Assembly (NCBI GenBank): GCA_018267285.1
Contig: JAFDYU010000012.1
Coordinates: 1 to 64,000 of the forward strand
Reading direction: 5' to 3'
DNA from: Bacteroidota bacterium
GTDB taxonomy: Bacteria > Bacteroidota > Bacteroidia > Cytophagales > Cyclobacteriaceae
DNA: 64,000 bases
Part shown: piece after piece, positions 32,477 to 41,858 of the stretch
Layout: every line of letters starts with the position of its first letter
Position numbering within the stretch: position 1 is the stretch's first letter
Notes under the pieces: generated by a model
Database searches by the model: none
What the model saw: the letters and a program-made list of their open reading frames with translations, nothing else
Told to the model about the DNA's origin: nothing
Translations under genes and position numbers: made by a program

Positions 32477-33580
32477 ATGGCAACCACAACGATAAAAGAT
32501 GTAATCGCACACCTTGAGAACCTGGCTCCCCGGGCTTATCAGGAGAATTATGATAACAGCGGCTTGCTTACAGGCGAAAAAAATTGGCTTGTAAAAAACA
32601 TTCTGGTTTCGCTCGATTGTACCGAGGCCGTGGTGGAAGAAGCTATACGGCAAGATTGTAACCTGATTGTTGCACACCATCCCATTATCTTCAAGGGGCT
32701 TAAAAAGCTTACCGGGCAAACGTATGTGGAGCGTACTATAATTAAAGCCATAAAAAACGACATCGCCATTTATGCCATCCATACCAACCTCGACAATGTC
32801 CATACGGGTGTAAACCAAAAAATAGCCGAACAGATTGGCCTGAAAAATACCCGGGTACTTCAGCCTAAATCAGAACTGTTGATGAAGCTCGTCACCTTCA
32901 TTCCCCAGGCCAACGCAGGCGATGTGTTAAATGCACTGCACCAAGCGGGGGCAGGAAATATTGGGGAATACAAAAACTGCAGCTTTCAGGTGATGGGTCA
33001 TGGCACTTTTATGCCTACACCTAACGCTACGCCTCATGTTGGCAAAGCCAATCAAATAGAGTTGGTAGAAGAAGTGCGCGCTGAAGTGATTTTCCCCGAA
33101 TACCTGAGCCAAAAAATTGTACAGACTTTAAAGGAAGTACATCCGTACGAAGAAGTTGCTTACTATATCAGTTCGCTTAAAAATGAAAACCAGGAAGTGG
33201 GTTCGGGTATGATTGGTGAATTGGAAAAGCCTATGGAACCTATTGAATTTTTAAACGGTTTAAAGAAACAGATGAACCTAAAAATGATCCGGCATACACC
33301 CTTGCTTAACCGACCTGTACGCAAAGTAGCCGTATGTGGTGGGGCCGGTAGTTTTCTTTTGCCTGCGGCCATCGGCCAGGGGGCGGATGTTTTCATTTCA
33401 GCAGATTTCAAATACCATGAATTTTTCGATGCCGAAGAGAAGATTGTAATTGCCGACATAGGCCACTATGAAAGCGAACAATATACAAAAGACTTATTAG
33501 TTGATGTTTTGAAGGAAAAATTCACTACTTTTGCAATCATTTTTTCAAAATCGGTAACAAATCCTATAAGTTATTTGTAA
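32477..33580 (+). CDS. Nif3-like (DUF34) dinuclear metal protein
   Basis: A 367-residue protein of the Nif3/YqfO family, which forms toroidal hexamers with a two-metal site. Motifs are visible: IVAHHPIIFKGLK (histidine ligands), AIYAIHTNLDN (H and D) and the late GAGSFLLPAAIGQGADVFISADFKYHEFFDA and DIGHYESEQ. The middle part (about residues 120-235) is the PII-like insert found in longer members. The family is often linked with metal or GTP cyclohydrolase-related functions, but no single reaction is established. It starts the plus-strand run with the next two genes. Confidence 0.92.
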   Translation: MATTTIKDVIAHLENLAPRAYQENYDNSGLLTGEKNWLVKNILVSLDCTEAVVEEAIRQDCNLIVAHHPIIFKGLKKLTGQTYVERTIIKAIKNDIAIYAIHTNLDNVHTGVNQKIAEQIGLKNTRVLQPKSELLMKLVTFIPQANAGDVLNALHQAGAGNIGEYKNCSFQVMGHGTFMPTPNATPHVGKANQIELVEEVRAEVIFPEYLSQKIVQTLKEVHPYEEVAYYISSLKNENQEVGSGMIGELEKPMEPIEFLNGLKKQMNLKMIRHTPLLNRPVRKVAVCGGAGSFLLPAAIGQGADVFISADFKYHEFFDAEEKIVIADIGHYESEQYTKDLLVDVLKEKFTTFAIIFSKSVTNPISYL

Positions 33581-33583
33581 GTA

Positions 33584-34375
33584 ATGGAAAATCAGACAGT
33601 TGCCCAGAAGCTCGAAGCCTTAGTAAAACTCCAATCGATCGACTCAAAGTTAGACGAACTCAAAAAACTCAGGGGCGACCTCCCCAACGAGGTTCAAGAC
33701 CTAGAGGATGAAATGGAGGGCTACCGCGTGCGCCAAAGCCGCTTTGAAGCCGAGCAAAAGGAATTAGAGGATAACATCAAAAAAAATAAAGAAGGCATCA
33801 AGGAAGCTGAGAAGTTGATCAAAAAATATACCGATCAGCAAAAAAACGTTAAGAACAACCGCGAGTTCGATGCCATCACAAAAGAAATAGAGCTTCAGGA
33901 ACTGGAAGTTCAGATTTGTGAAAAGCGAATCAAAGAAGCAAAAGAAAAAATCGAAGCCAAAAAAGCCGAAGTAGCAAATATTGACAACACGATTAACGAT
34001 CGCCAGCAAGACCTCGAAACCAAAAAAAATGAATTGACGGGTATTCTTGGTGAAAACCAGGAAGAAGAAAAAAAATTGCTTGCCGATCGTGAAAAGGCAA
34101 CCAAGAAAATTGAAGATAAGTTATTAAAACACTACGATCGTCTGCGCAGCAGCTTAACAAACGGGCTTGCGGTGGTGCGTGTGGTGCGTGGTGCTGCAGA
34201 AGGCTGTAACATCATCATCCCTCCTCAAAAAATAGCCGAGATACGTGAAAAGAAAAAGATTGTGATTGACGAACACTCCGGTCGCATTCTGGCCGATGTG
34301 GATGTGGAATCTATGGAAGAGGAAACAAAACCTAAAAAGGCTGCTCCCGTTAAAAGAGCTAAAAAGGTTGGCTAA
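33584..34375 (+). CDS. Coiled-coil protein of the C4 zinc-ribbon family with degenerate ribbon
   Basis: A 263-residue cytoplasmic protein. Residues 5-180 are a long coiled coil (repeated KEIELQELEVQICEKRIKEA type sequence). The C-terminal module should be a zinc ribbon, with four cysteines around CxxC...PPQ...CxxCGRIL. Here it reads EGCNIIIPPQ and IDEHSGRILAD, so only one of the four cysteines remains, and a basic tail (KPKKAAPVKRAKKVG) follows. It lies 3 bp after the Nif3-like gene, a common pairing, so the two are likely an operon. Family members bind nucleic acids or act in translation-related steps, but the role is not settled. Confidence 0.85.
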   Translation: MENQTVAQKLEALVKLQSIDSKLDELKKLRGDLPNEVQDLEDEMEGYRVRQSRFEAEQKELEDNIKKNKEGIKEAEKLIKKYTDQQKNVKNNREFDAITKEIELQELEVQICEKRIKEAKEKIEAKKAEVANIDNTINDRQQDLETKKNELTGILGENQEEEKKLLADREKATKKIEDKLLKHYDRLRSSLTNGLAVVRVVRGAAEGCNIIIPPQKIAEIREKKKIVIDEHSGRILADVDVESMEEETKPKKAAPVKRAKKVG

Positions 34376-34379
34376 TTTC

Positions 34380-35876
34380 TTGTCGATAAAACATTTTAAA
34401 AAAGCAGGCTCTGTTGTCTGCTTTTTTTTATCCACGGCAGTTGTACTTGCCGGGCCAGACCAGCTTTGGCAGTTTAGCGACAAAATGCAAGAGGCTTATC
34501 GTTATGTGCTCAACCTGCAGCCCGACAAAGCCAAAGAAGTACTTGATCAAATCACCTCGCCTGCCGAAGAACTTCATAAAATTTATCTGCTTAGCCTCAG
34601 CGAAACCGTAGATATTTTAATAACCGAAGACCAGAAACGTTTTGATATTCTGGAAAGTAATTTTTCCAAAAGGCTTCAGCACATCGACCAACTGAGCGAT
34701 GGGCCTGATAAACTTTTTTTAAAGTCTGAACTAAGCCTTCAACTCGGGTTCAATCTTCTCAATCTCGGGCAGAACTTAAATGCCGTACTGTCTATCCGAA
34801 GAGCCTACAACGCTGCTCTAGAGTGTATTAAAAAATACCCTACCTACATACCGATCAAGAAAACCTATGGTGTGCTGCAAGTGATGATCGGCTCAGTGCC
34901 CGACAAATACCATTGGTTTATGAGCTTGCTGGGGATGAAGGGCTCGGTAACTACCGGGCAAAAGCAATTACAGGAATTAAAAGACTCTAAGTCATCGCTC
35001 AGCATTGAGGCAACCATTTTGTATTTTACGGTTAAGGGATTTATCAATCAACAATTTGCCGAAGCGGCCGTAGGCCTTACCGAATGTTTAAAAGATCAAC
35101 CGGATAGCCGGCTCATTTTATTTTTAAGCATCAATATGCTGATGAAAGACGCTCAAAGTGCCAAAGCTCTGGAAGCCATAACAGCACTTGAGAACCACAA
35201 CCAAGGTTTACAGATGTATTACATTGAATACCTGAAAGGTGAAGCATTATTAAATAAAGGGGATTATGAAAATGCCATTGCAGCTTATCAAAAGTTTTTG
35301 AAAGGCTATAGAAGCCAAAGCTTCCTGAAAGATGCCCATTTCAAAATTGCCATGTGCTACTGGCTGTTGAACGATGAAACAGATGCAAAATTGTTTTTTG
35401 AAAAAGCGAAGACCGTTGGCCGGGAACAAGCCGACCCCGATAAGTATGCTGCCGCACAACTCCTTGAGAATAAATTTCCAAATAAGAAAATATTAAAACT
35501 CAGATTCTCTACCGATGGCGGCTATTACAAAGAAGCCCATGAAGATGCAAAAGCAATTCAATTCTCGGAATTAAAAACTTTAAAAGAAAAGACAGAATAC
35601 TTTTACCGGCTGGCAAGGCTTGCCCACAAAACCGAAGAATACTCGGTGGCGAAAATTTATTACGAAGAAACAATTGCACTGGCAAAAGAAAATCCTTGGT
35701 ACTTTGCCCCCAACGCAGCGTTGCAACTCGGTTACATCTATCGGGAGCAGAAAGATTTTGTAAAGGCAAAAAAATACTTCGAACTGGCCATAACCTACAA
35801 ACGGCACGAATACAAGAACTCAATCGACAGCAAATCGCGCTCAGCGCTCGATCAACTCAAAGCCGCTAAAGTATAG
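34380..35876 (+). CDS. Secreted TPR-repeat protein of unknown function
   Basis: A protein of about 498 residues that starts at TTG 34380, four bases after the previous stop. This start gives a signal peptide (HFKKAGSVVCFFLSTAVVLAG); an earlier in-frame ATG at 34266 would add 38 residues of non-family sequence overlapping the previous gene. The rest is alpha-helical with several TPR-like repeats, clearest in GEALLNKGDYENAIAAYQKF, AHFKIAMCYWLLND and PNAALQLGYIYREQKDFVKA. It is probably periplasmic and mediates protein contacts. A hairpin with a T-run lies inside its signal-peptide codons. It overlaps the convergent phosphatase gene by 11 bases. Confidence 0.8.
   Translation: MSIKHFKKAGSVVCFFLSTAVVLAGPDQLWQFSDKMQEAYRYVLNLQPDKAKEVLDQITSPAEELHKIYLLSLSETVDILITEDQKRFDILESNFSKRLQHIDQLSDGPDKLFLKSELSLQLGFNLLNLGQNLNAVLSIRRAYNAALECIKKYPTYIPIKKTYGVLQVMIGSVPDKYHWFMSLLGMKGSVTTGQKQLQELKDSKSSLSIEATILYFTVKGFINQQFAEAAVGLTECLKDQPDSRLILFLSINMLMKDAQSAKALEAITALENHNQGLQMYYIEYLKGEALLNKGDYENAIAAYQKFLKGYRSQSFLKDAHFKIAMCYWLLNDETDAKLFFEKAKTVGREQADPDKYAAAQLLENKFPNKKILKLRFSTDGGYYKEAHEDAKAIQFSELKTLKEKTEYFYRLARLAHKTEEYSVAKIYYEETIALAKENPWYFAPNAALQLGYIYREQKDFVKAKKYFELAITYKRHEYKNSIDSKSRSALDQLKAAKV
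34398..34429 (+). terminator. Terminator-like hairpin inside the TPR gene start
   Basis: AAAAAAGCAG (34398-34407) pairs with CTGCTTTTTT (34418-34427) around a 10-base loop, and eight Ts run from 34422 to 34429. It looks like an intrinsic terminator after the coiled-coil gene, yet it sits about 20 bases into the TPR reading frame. It may act as an attenuator or be a chance product of the signal-peptide codons. Confidence 0.5.
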
Positions 35877-36516
35877 GTTCCTCCAGTTCTGTTTTAGGCA
35901 AACGGATTCTTGCAAGATGGGCGGTGTCGTTGTATTTCACAACGCTAACAGTAGCTTCGCAATTCAATAAATACAAACAAAGATTGGTGTGTTCAAACAT
36001 ATCCATGCTTTTTAACGGATAGTGCAAAAGCTGGCATAGTAAGATGCGTATGGCTCGACCGTGCATACAAACCAAAATAGTTTTATCGGTGCTTTTTAAA
36101 AACTTCTGAATAACCGGCAACTGACGAGCCGCAACTTCATCCGGGCTTTCTCCCCCGTTTATCCTCAATGAGGTGTTTCCATTTTGCCATTGTTGGAGCA
36201 TCCAGTGGTAGTACGCGTCTTCATCAGGAGTAATTCGGTGGCCTTCGTTTACGCCCCAGCTAATTTCGTTTAAACCGGAGTGTATTTCGTGTGGAATACC
36301 TGAATTAATAAAATCAATTACCGTTTCGTGTGTCCTTTTCAAGGATGATGTGTAAACCCGATCGAATTTTACAGAGTGGTAGGCCTCGTAAAATGCCTTG
36401 GCTTGTGCTCTACCCATAACATTAAGCGATGAATCAACCCCACTGCCCTGTACAATACCTTGCAGATTAAAATCGGTTTGACCGTGCCGAACTAAATATA
36501 TTTTTTTGCAGCTCAA
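35866..36516 (-). CDS. Histidine phosphatase (phosphoglycerate mutase-like)
   Basis: A 216-residue cytoplasmic phosphatase. The catalytic motif LVRHGQTDFN holds the phosphorylated histidine (residue 11), and the second histidine is in LVCMHGRAIRI. A conserved glutamate lies in GLNEISWG. The length suits the cofactor-dependent phosphoglycerate mutase/alpha-ribazole phosphatase group rather than a glycolytic mutase, and the substrate cannot be named. The gene is convergent with the TPR gene, overlapping by 11 bases, and divergent from the menaquinone cluster. Confidence 0.9.
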   Translation of the reverse strand: MSCKKIYLVRHGQTDFNLQGIVQGSGVDSSLNVMGRAQAKAFYEAYHSVKFDRVYTSSLKRTHETVIDFINSGIPHEIHSGLNEISWGVNEGHRITPDEDAYYHWMLQQWQNGNTSLRINGGESPDEVAARQLPVIQKFLKSTDKTILVCMHGRAIRILLCQLLHYPLKSMDMFEHTNLCLYLLNCEATVSVVKYNDTAHLARIRLPKTELEEPIL

Positions 36517-36586
36517 TTTCCGTTAATTTGGGCGCAAAAATAGGCAAATACTTTTATCAACAACACTATATTTGTCTAACATCATC

Positions 36587-37015
36587 ATGTCGGTTTTTAA
36601 ATTACAACTCACTCCGGAGCAACTCAATAAGATGTCGAACGGAAATATGCTGGAGCACCTCGGCATACAGTTTACTTCTGTTTCAGAAGATTCTATCAAA
36701 GCCAAAATGCCGGTGGATCACCGCACACAACAACCCTATGGCATTTTGCACGGTGGAGCATCCGTAGTACTTGCCGAAACGCTGGGAAGCGTTGCCGCCT
36801 CATGTTGCATCGACAACAACAGTCAATCCTGCGTGGGTTTAGAAATTAATGCCAATCATATTAAAAGCGTGCGAAGTGGCTTTGTGATTGGGAAAGTAAG
36901 CCCCATTCATATCGGAAAAAAAACACACGTCTGGGAGATCCGCATTACCAACGAAGCTAACGAATTGGTTTGCATCAGCCGGATTACAATGGCTATCTTA
37001 GACAAGAAACAATGA
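36587..37015 (+). CDS. Hotdog-fold thioesterase (likely DHNA-CoA thioesterase)
   Basis: A 142-residue PaaI/YdiI-type hotdog protein. Motifs are HRTQQPYGILHGGASVVLAE, where the glutamate is the likely catalytic base, and GLEINANHIKSVRSG. The ATG at 36587 is chosen over a TTG at 36572 as it gives the standard N-terminus. It overlaps menF by three bases and heads the menaquinone cluster, so it most likely hydrolyses 1,4-dihydroxy-2-naphthoyl-CoA after MenB (MenI function). That substrate is inferred from context alone. Confidence 0.85.
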   Translation: MSVFKLQLTPEQLNKMSNGNMLEHLGIQFTSVSEDSIKAKMPVDHRTQQPYGILHGGASVVLAETLGSVAASCCIDNNSQSCVGLEINANHIKSVRSGFVIGKVSPIHIGKKTHVWEIRITNEANELVCISRITMAILDKKQ

Positions 37016-38187
37016 GTATTGATGTACGTGTAAATCGAGAAAAAAAAATTCAGGTAGACGACCTGCTTGAGCGGACATTAGACCTTGGTGGTTCTTTCGC
37101 ACTGTGGAGGCACCCTTCAGCCAAAGAAAAAATTTTGATGATCTGCAACTCGGGCGCTGTGTTTCAAGAAGAAACGGTTTTAGAAAATTCTAAGTCAGGC
37201 TTTGCACTTTCTCCTTTCGATCCGTCAGGAAAAAAAATATTCTTTAACGCAGATTTGGTCTTCACGTTTAAAGGCGATGAAATGATCAATGGCCCCGATT
37301 TATCAAACACCAAATACATTTCTTCAACCGCAGAAAAAACAAATGGAAAAGAAAAATTAAAATATTACCAATCAAAAAACAACTTCACCCCTACTCGTGA
37401 TTTTAAGGATCTCGTAAATGTTTGTATTGATAAAATAAATGAAGGCAGCTTTGAAAAAATTGTAACATCGCGTTTTCAAGATGTTGATCTACCGGAGAAT
37501 TTTGATTTGCTAAAAGCATTTGACCGGATGTGCAACCAGCATCCGGATGCTTTTGTTTCACTGGTATCCTCACCCGAAACCGGAACCTGGCTCGGAGCCT
37601 CTCCCGAGCTCCTGGTGAGTACGGATGCCCAAGACAAATTCAGAACGATTGCTTTGGCCGGAACTCAGCGCCTGCAACCATCCACAAATTTAAAATCGGT
37701 AGCCTGGACGCAGAAAGAGATTGAAGAGCAGGCGCTTGTAAGTCGCTACATTATCAACTGCTTCAAAAAAATCAGGGTAAGAGAATATACCGAACAAGGT
37801 CCACGCACCATCGTTGCCGGAAGTTTGCTGCATCTTCGCACCGATTATGAAGTGGATATGAAGGAAGTAAATTTTCCACAGCTGGGATCGGTTATGCTAA
37901 AGTTGCTTCACCCCACCTCAGCCGTATGCGGAATGCCGTTAGAACCTTCGCTTCATTTTTTAAAAAAATCGGAAGGTTACAATCGCGAATTTTATAGCGG
38001 CTATCTAGGCCCTATTAACTTTGAAGGTGAGAGTAAAATATTTGTAAACCTTCGTTGCATGCAGTTGTTTGATGGAAAGGCGCGTATCTACGCAGGTGCA
38101 GGTGTCACTGCCGATTCTGTTGCCGAAAAAGAAAACGAAGAAGCAGAATTGAAAATCAATACGCTTACCAAAATTATTTTTTCTTGA
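37012..38187 (+). CDS. menF: Isochorismate synthase
   Basis: A 391-residue chorismate-utilising enzyme that converts chorismate to isochorismate, the first committed step of menaquinone synthesis. The C-terminal chorismate-binding domain shows EKIVTSRFQDV, GTWLGASPELLV, IALAGTQRL, HLRTDYEVDM, HPTSAVCGMP and FVNLRCMQLF, all typical. The ATG at 37012 overlaps the previous stop (ATGA). It is followed by menD with a TTGA overlap. The N-terminal part is less conserved than usual, as in the family. Confidence 0.93.
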   Translation: MSIDVRVNREKKIQVDDLLERTLDLGGSFALWRHPSAKEKILMICNSGAVFQEETVLENSKSGFALSPFDPSGKKIFFNADLVFTFKGDEMINGPDLSNTKYISSTAEKTNGKEKLKYYQSKNNFTPTRDFKDLVNVCIDKINEGSFEKIVTSRFQDVDLPENFDLLKAFDRMCNQHPDAFVSLVSSPETGTWLGASPELLVSTDAQDKFRTIALAGTQRLQPSTNLKSVAWTQKEIEEQALVSRYIINCFKKIRVREYTEQGPRTIVAGSLLHLRTDYEVDMKEVNFPQLGSVMLKLLHPTSAVCGMPLEPSLHFLKKSEGYNREFYSGYLGPINFEGESKIFVNLRCMQLFDGKARIYAGAGVTADSVAEKENEEAELKINTLTKIIFS

Positions 38188-39917
38188 AATTGCGCGATCA
38201 ACCGATATACGATGTTGCTCAGCTCTGTGCGCAGAAGGGTGTAACTCAAGCCGTGCTATGCCCCGGAAGCCGCTGCGCCCCGCTCACATTGTCTTTCGCA
38301 CGCCATAAAGATATTACGGTGCGCACCCTCACCGATGAACGAAGTGCTGCTTTCGTTGCTTTGGGTATGGCGCAACAAATACAGTCGCCCGTTATTTTAG
38401 TCTGTACTTCAGGTTCTGCGGCCTACAACTTTGCGCCCGCAATAGCCGAAGCTTTTTTTCAGGAAATACCGCTTATCGTTTTTACTGCCGACAGGCCAAA
38501 AGAATGGATTGATCAACTCGATGGCCAAACCATTAGGCAACAAAATATTTTTGGCAATCACGTAAAACAATCATTTGCTTTTCCCGAAGATTATGGACAC
38601 CCGGATGCGGTTTGGTACATTCACCGGGTAGTTAACGAAGCGATTAATTTATCCAAAGAATATCCCCAAGGTCCTATTCATATCAATGCTCCTTTTCGTG
38701 AGCCGTTATACCCTGCACTGAATGAAAAAATATCATATAGTTTAGGTCTTAAAACAATAGAGACAAAAAAGATTGAAAGTAATCTGTCCGTTGCTGAAGC
38801 TGAGGCATACCGTAAAAGGCTTGCTGCATTTTCTAAAATATTGATACTTGCCGGGCAAAATGATTTTGACGAAGAGTTGGGGAAATCGGTAGAAAAATTT
38901 TCTGTTTCGCACAGTGCTCCCATCGTTGGCGATATTTTATCGAACATGCATTCACGCCAATGTGTAATTCGCCACGCTGAAACTTTTTTGGGTGCCTGCA
39001 CGGACGACATAAAAAAAACGCTGCAACCTGAACTGTTGATTACTTTTGGAAAATCCATCATCTCTAAAAACACAAAACTATTTTTACGGACGAGCAAACC
39101 AGTTGAACATTGGCATATCCGGCCATCCGGGAAAGCGGCAGATACTTTTCAGTCGCTCACCGAGGTTATACATTGCGACCCAAAGGCATTTTTTAGATCC
39201 TTGGCGTTTGATAGTTCTCCTAAGGGGTTTTCATCACAGAAAAAAGAAAATTTTTTACGCCTGTGGCAAGCTGAAGAGCATCGCTCTGAGTTATCTTTAA
39301 AAAAATTCGAAGAAGAAAATACATTTTCAGAAATCGCTATCGTAAAAGAGTTTATTGCACAACTTCCGTCACGCTGCAACCTACATTTGGCCAACAGTAT
39401 GTCGGTGCGCTATGTCAACCTCATTGGTTTAGAGGCTGGCAAAAAAGGCATCCATGTTTATTGCAACCGCGGAACGAGCGGCATTGACGGTTGCACGAGT
39501 ACAGCCATAGGCCATGCATTAAGCAACGAAACCCCGAATTTTCTGATTACCGGAGACCTGGCCTTCTTTTATGATCGGAATGCCTTCTGGCACAATTACA
39601 AGTTGCCCAACCTCCACGTACTTGTACTCAATAATCATGGTGGAATTATTTTTAATATCATTGATGGCCCTGAAAATATTCCGGAGCAAGAAGAATTTTT
39701 CATAACGCAACAGAAACTAACTGCAAAAAACGTTGCCCATGAATTTGGCTTTGATTATTTACACATCGATTCTCCTAAAAAAATTAAAAACAGCTTAAAA
39801 GATTTTTTCATCTTTGATGGCAAAACAAAACTTCTTGAAGTAGAGAGCAATCAGGAAGAAAATAAAATCGCATTCAAAAAACTTAAAGAACAACTAAAAA
39901 AAGGATATGGAGCTTAA
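38184..39917 (+). CDS. menD: 2-succinyl-5-enolpyruvyl-6-hydroxy-3-cyclohexene-1-carboxylate synthase
   Basis: A 577-residue thiamine diphosphate enzyme that joins isochorismate and 2-oxoglutarate. The N-terminal PYR domain has [13 protein letters not shown] and [13 protein letters not shown] with the catalytic glutamate region. The C-terminal PP domain has [15 protein letters not shown] and NNHGGIIF, which fit the GDG-N ThDP/Mg motif. It starts at TTG 38184, whose last two bases begin the menF stop, so menF and menD are translationally coupled. It overlaps menB by 11 bases. Confidence 0.95.
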   Translation: MKLRDQPIYDVAQLCAQKGVTQAVLCPGSRCAPLTLSFARHKDITVRTLTDERSAAFVALGMAQQIQSPVILVCTSGSAAYNFAPAIAEAFFQEIPLIVFTADRPKEWIDQLDGQTIRQQNIFGNHVKQSFAFPEDYGHPDAVWYIHRVVNEAINLSKEYPQGPIHINAPFREPLYPALNEKISYSLGLKTIETKKIESNLSVAEAEAYRKRLAAFSKILILAGQNDFDEELGKSVEKFSVSHSAPIVGDILSNMHSRQCVIRHAETFLGACTDDIKKTLQPELLITFGKSIISKNTKLFLRTSKPVEHWHIRPSGKAADTFQSLTEVIHCDPKAFFRSLAFDSSPKGFSSQKKENFLRLWQAEEHRSELSLKKFEEENTFSEIAIVKEFIAQLPSRCNLHLANSMSVRYVNLIGLEAGKKGIHVYCNRGTSGIDGCTSTAIGHALSNETPNFLITGDLAFFYDRNAFWHNYKLPNLHVLVLNNHGGIIFNIIDGPENIPEQEEFFITQQKLTAKNVAHEFGFDYLHIDSPKKIKNSLKDFFIFDGKTKLLEVESNQEENKIAFKKLKEQLKKGYGA

Positions 39918-40731
39918 ATACAACTGGAAACAAGTTAAAGAATACAAAGAAATTTTATTTCACAAATACAATGGCATTGCGAGGATCAGCATCAACCGTC
40001 CGAAAATGCACAATGCCTTTACTCCTCTTACCGTAAACGAAATGATTGATGCCGTGAGCATCTGTCGAGAAGATGCCGGAATTGGTGTAATCATTTTAAC
40101 AGGCGAAGGAGGCAAAGCGTTTTGCAGCGGTGGCGACCAGAGTGTGCGCGGCCATGGCGGTTATGTGGGCACCGATGCGGTGCCGCGCCTGAATGTGCTC
40201 GACTTGCAGAAAATGATTCGCTCCATCCCTAAGCCTGTGATAGCGGCCGTAGCCGGATGGGCCGTTGGTGGCGGCCATGTGCTGCATGTGGTATGCGATT
40301 TAACTATCGCTGCAGAAAATGCACGCTTTGGGCAGACCGGGCCCAAGGTGGGTAGTTTTGACGGAGGCTTTGGCTCTTCTTATCTCGCCCGCATTGTGGG
40401 TCAGAAAAAAGCACGTGAAATTTGGTACCTCTGCGATCAGTACAACGCACAAGAAGCGCTCGACATGGGATTAGTTAACAAAGTAGTTCCGCTTGATAAA
40501 CTCGAAGAAACGTATGTGGAGTGGGCCAATAAAATTTTAAAGAAGAGCCCGCTCGCCATCCGTATGTTAAAATGTGCATTCAATGCCGAGCTCGATGGGC
40601 AGGCCGGTATTCAGGAATTGGCCGGTAACGCAACACTGCTCTACTATCTAAGTGACGAAGCCAAGGAAGGAAAAAATGCATTTATGGAAAAGAGAGATCC
40701 GGATTTCTCAAAATTTCCTAAGTTTCCATAA
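39907..40731 (+). CDS. menB: 1,4-dihydroxy-2-naphthoyl-CoA synthase
   Basis: A 274-residue crotonase-family enzyme that cyclises succinylbenzoyl-CoA. Motifs are [40 protein letters not shown] (oxyanion hole), [21 protein letters not shown] and the C-terminal [13 protein letters not shown], which is diagnostic for MenB. It follows menD with an 11-base overlap and precedes menE by 51 bp. Confidence 0.97.
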   Translation: MELKYNWKQVKEYKEILFHKYNGIARISINRPKMHNAFTPLTVNEMIDAVSICREDAGIGVIILTGEGGKAFCSGGDQSVRGHGGYVGTDAVPRLNVLDLQKMIRSIPKPVIAAVAGWAVGGGHVLHVVCDLTIAAENARFGQTGPKVGSFDGGFGSSYLARIVGQKKAREIWYLCDQYNAQEALDMGLVNKVVPLDKLEETYVEWANKILKKSPLAIRMLKCAFNAELDGQAGIQELAGNATLLYYLSDEAKEGKNAFMEKRDPDFSKFPKFP

Positions 40732-40782
40732 GTCGGTTATTAAAATCAAAAAGGCAGAAGCTGCGTTGTCCTAATAAAATTT

Positions 40783-41838
40783 ATGTGGATCAACCTTAAC
40801 GGACGAAAGCTTTCGATAGAAGAAATCTCAAGCTTTTCGCTCGCGCAAGCTAAGACTGACTTTGAGAAATCAACTATTGAATTTTGTCAGGCCTGGCTAA
40901 GGGGGCAACAACAATTTACAATTCAAACTTCGGGCTCAACAGGCGCTCCAAAAAAAATTACCTTTCTCCGCAAACAGATGGAGGCAAGCGCACAACAAAC
41001 GATACGTACGCTTCAGCTTAAACCGGGGCACACTTCATTGGTTTGTCTCAACACGCAGTACATTGCCGGGCAAATGATGTTGGTACGGAGCCTATTGCAG
41101 AATATGAATGTAATAGCCGTAGAGCCAAGCTCCAATCCGTTAGATACAATCAATCGGTCGCAACAAATTGATTTTGCAGCTTTAGTTCCACTGCAATTGG
41201 AGAATGTGGTGAGTAACTCTATCAAATCATTAGACAAAATAAAAAACGTAATCATCGGAGGGGCTTCTCTCAGCAACTCGCTGAAAGAGAAAATAAAAGA
41301 CTTAGCATGCAATATCTTTGCTACATACGGGATGACAGAGACCATCTCTCATATTGCGCTTCAGAAATTAACAGGAAGTTCTGTGCAAGAGTATTTCCAG
41401 GCTTTTGAAGGCGTTTCGCTGCACTTGGATGATCGCAACTGCCTTTGTGTCTCAGCTAATTATTTACAGCAAGAGATTCAAACAAATGATATCGTAGAGT
41501 TAATTAATGACAGAAAATTCAGGTGGCTGGGGCGGTTTGACAACATCATCAATTCGGGAGGAGTGAAGATTATTCCAGAAAAAATTGAACATGCTTTCGA
41601 AAAAATTGCAGCCGACAACGCCATCACACAACGATTTTATGTAACCGGCATTCCGGATGAAAAACTCGGAGAGCGGGTGGTGATTATATTTGAAGGAAGA
41701 CCTTTTGCCCATTCACTACAAGAAAGGGTAATAAAAGAAGTAAAAGAGCAGCTTACAAAATTTGAAGTGCCCAAAGAAATTTTGTTTTTGGAAAAATTTG
41801 CAGAGACTGCCACCGGAAAAATAAAAAGAAAAAATTAA
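40783..41838 (+). CDS. menE: O-succinylbenzoate-CoA ligase (short form)
   Basis: A 351-residue adenylate-forming ligase that makes succinylbenzoyl-CoA. It is about 100 residues shorter than the classical enzyme, lacking most of the N-terminal subdomain, but the core motifs are kept: IQTSGSTGAPKKITF (P-loop), TYGMTETISHIAL, GRFDNIINSGGVKI and the C-terminal TATGKIKRKN with the catalytic lysine. Being last in the men cluster supports the MenE assignment over other ligases. menA, menC and menH are not in the window. Confidence 0.9.
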   Translation: MWINLNGRKLSIEEISSFSLAQAKTDFEKSTIEFCQAWLRGQQQFTIQTSGSTGAPKKITFLRKQMEASAQQTIRTLQLKPGHTSLVCLNTQYIAGQMMLVRSLLQNMNVIAVEPSSNPLDTINRSQQIDFAALVPLQLENVVSNSIKSLDKIKNVIIGGASLSNSLKEKIKDLACNIFATYGMTETISHIALQKLTGSSVQEYFQAFEGVSLHLDDRNCLCVSANYLQQEIQTNDIVELINDRKFRWLGRFDNIINSGGVKIIPEKIEHAFEKIAADNAITQRFYVTGIPDEKLGERVVIIFEGRPFAHSLQERVIKEVKEQLTKFEVPKEILFLEKFAETATGKIKRKN

Positions 41839-41858
41839 TTTAGATTTTTCTTTAGCGC

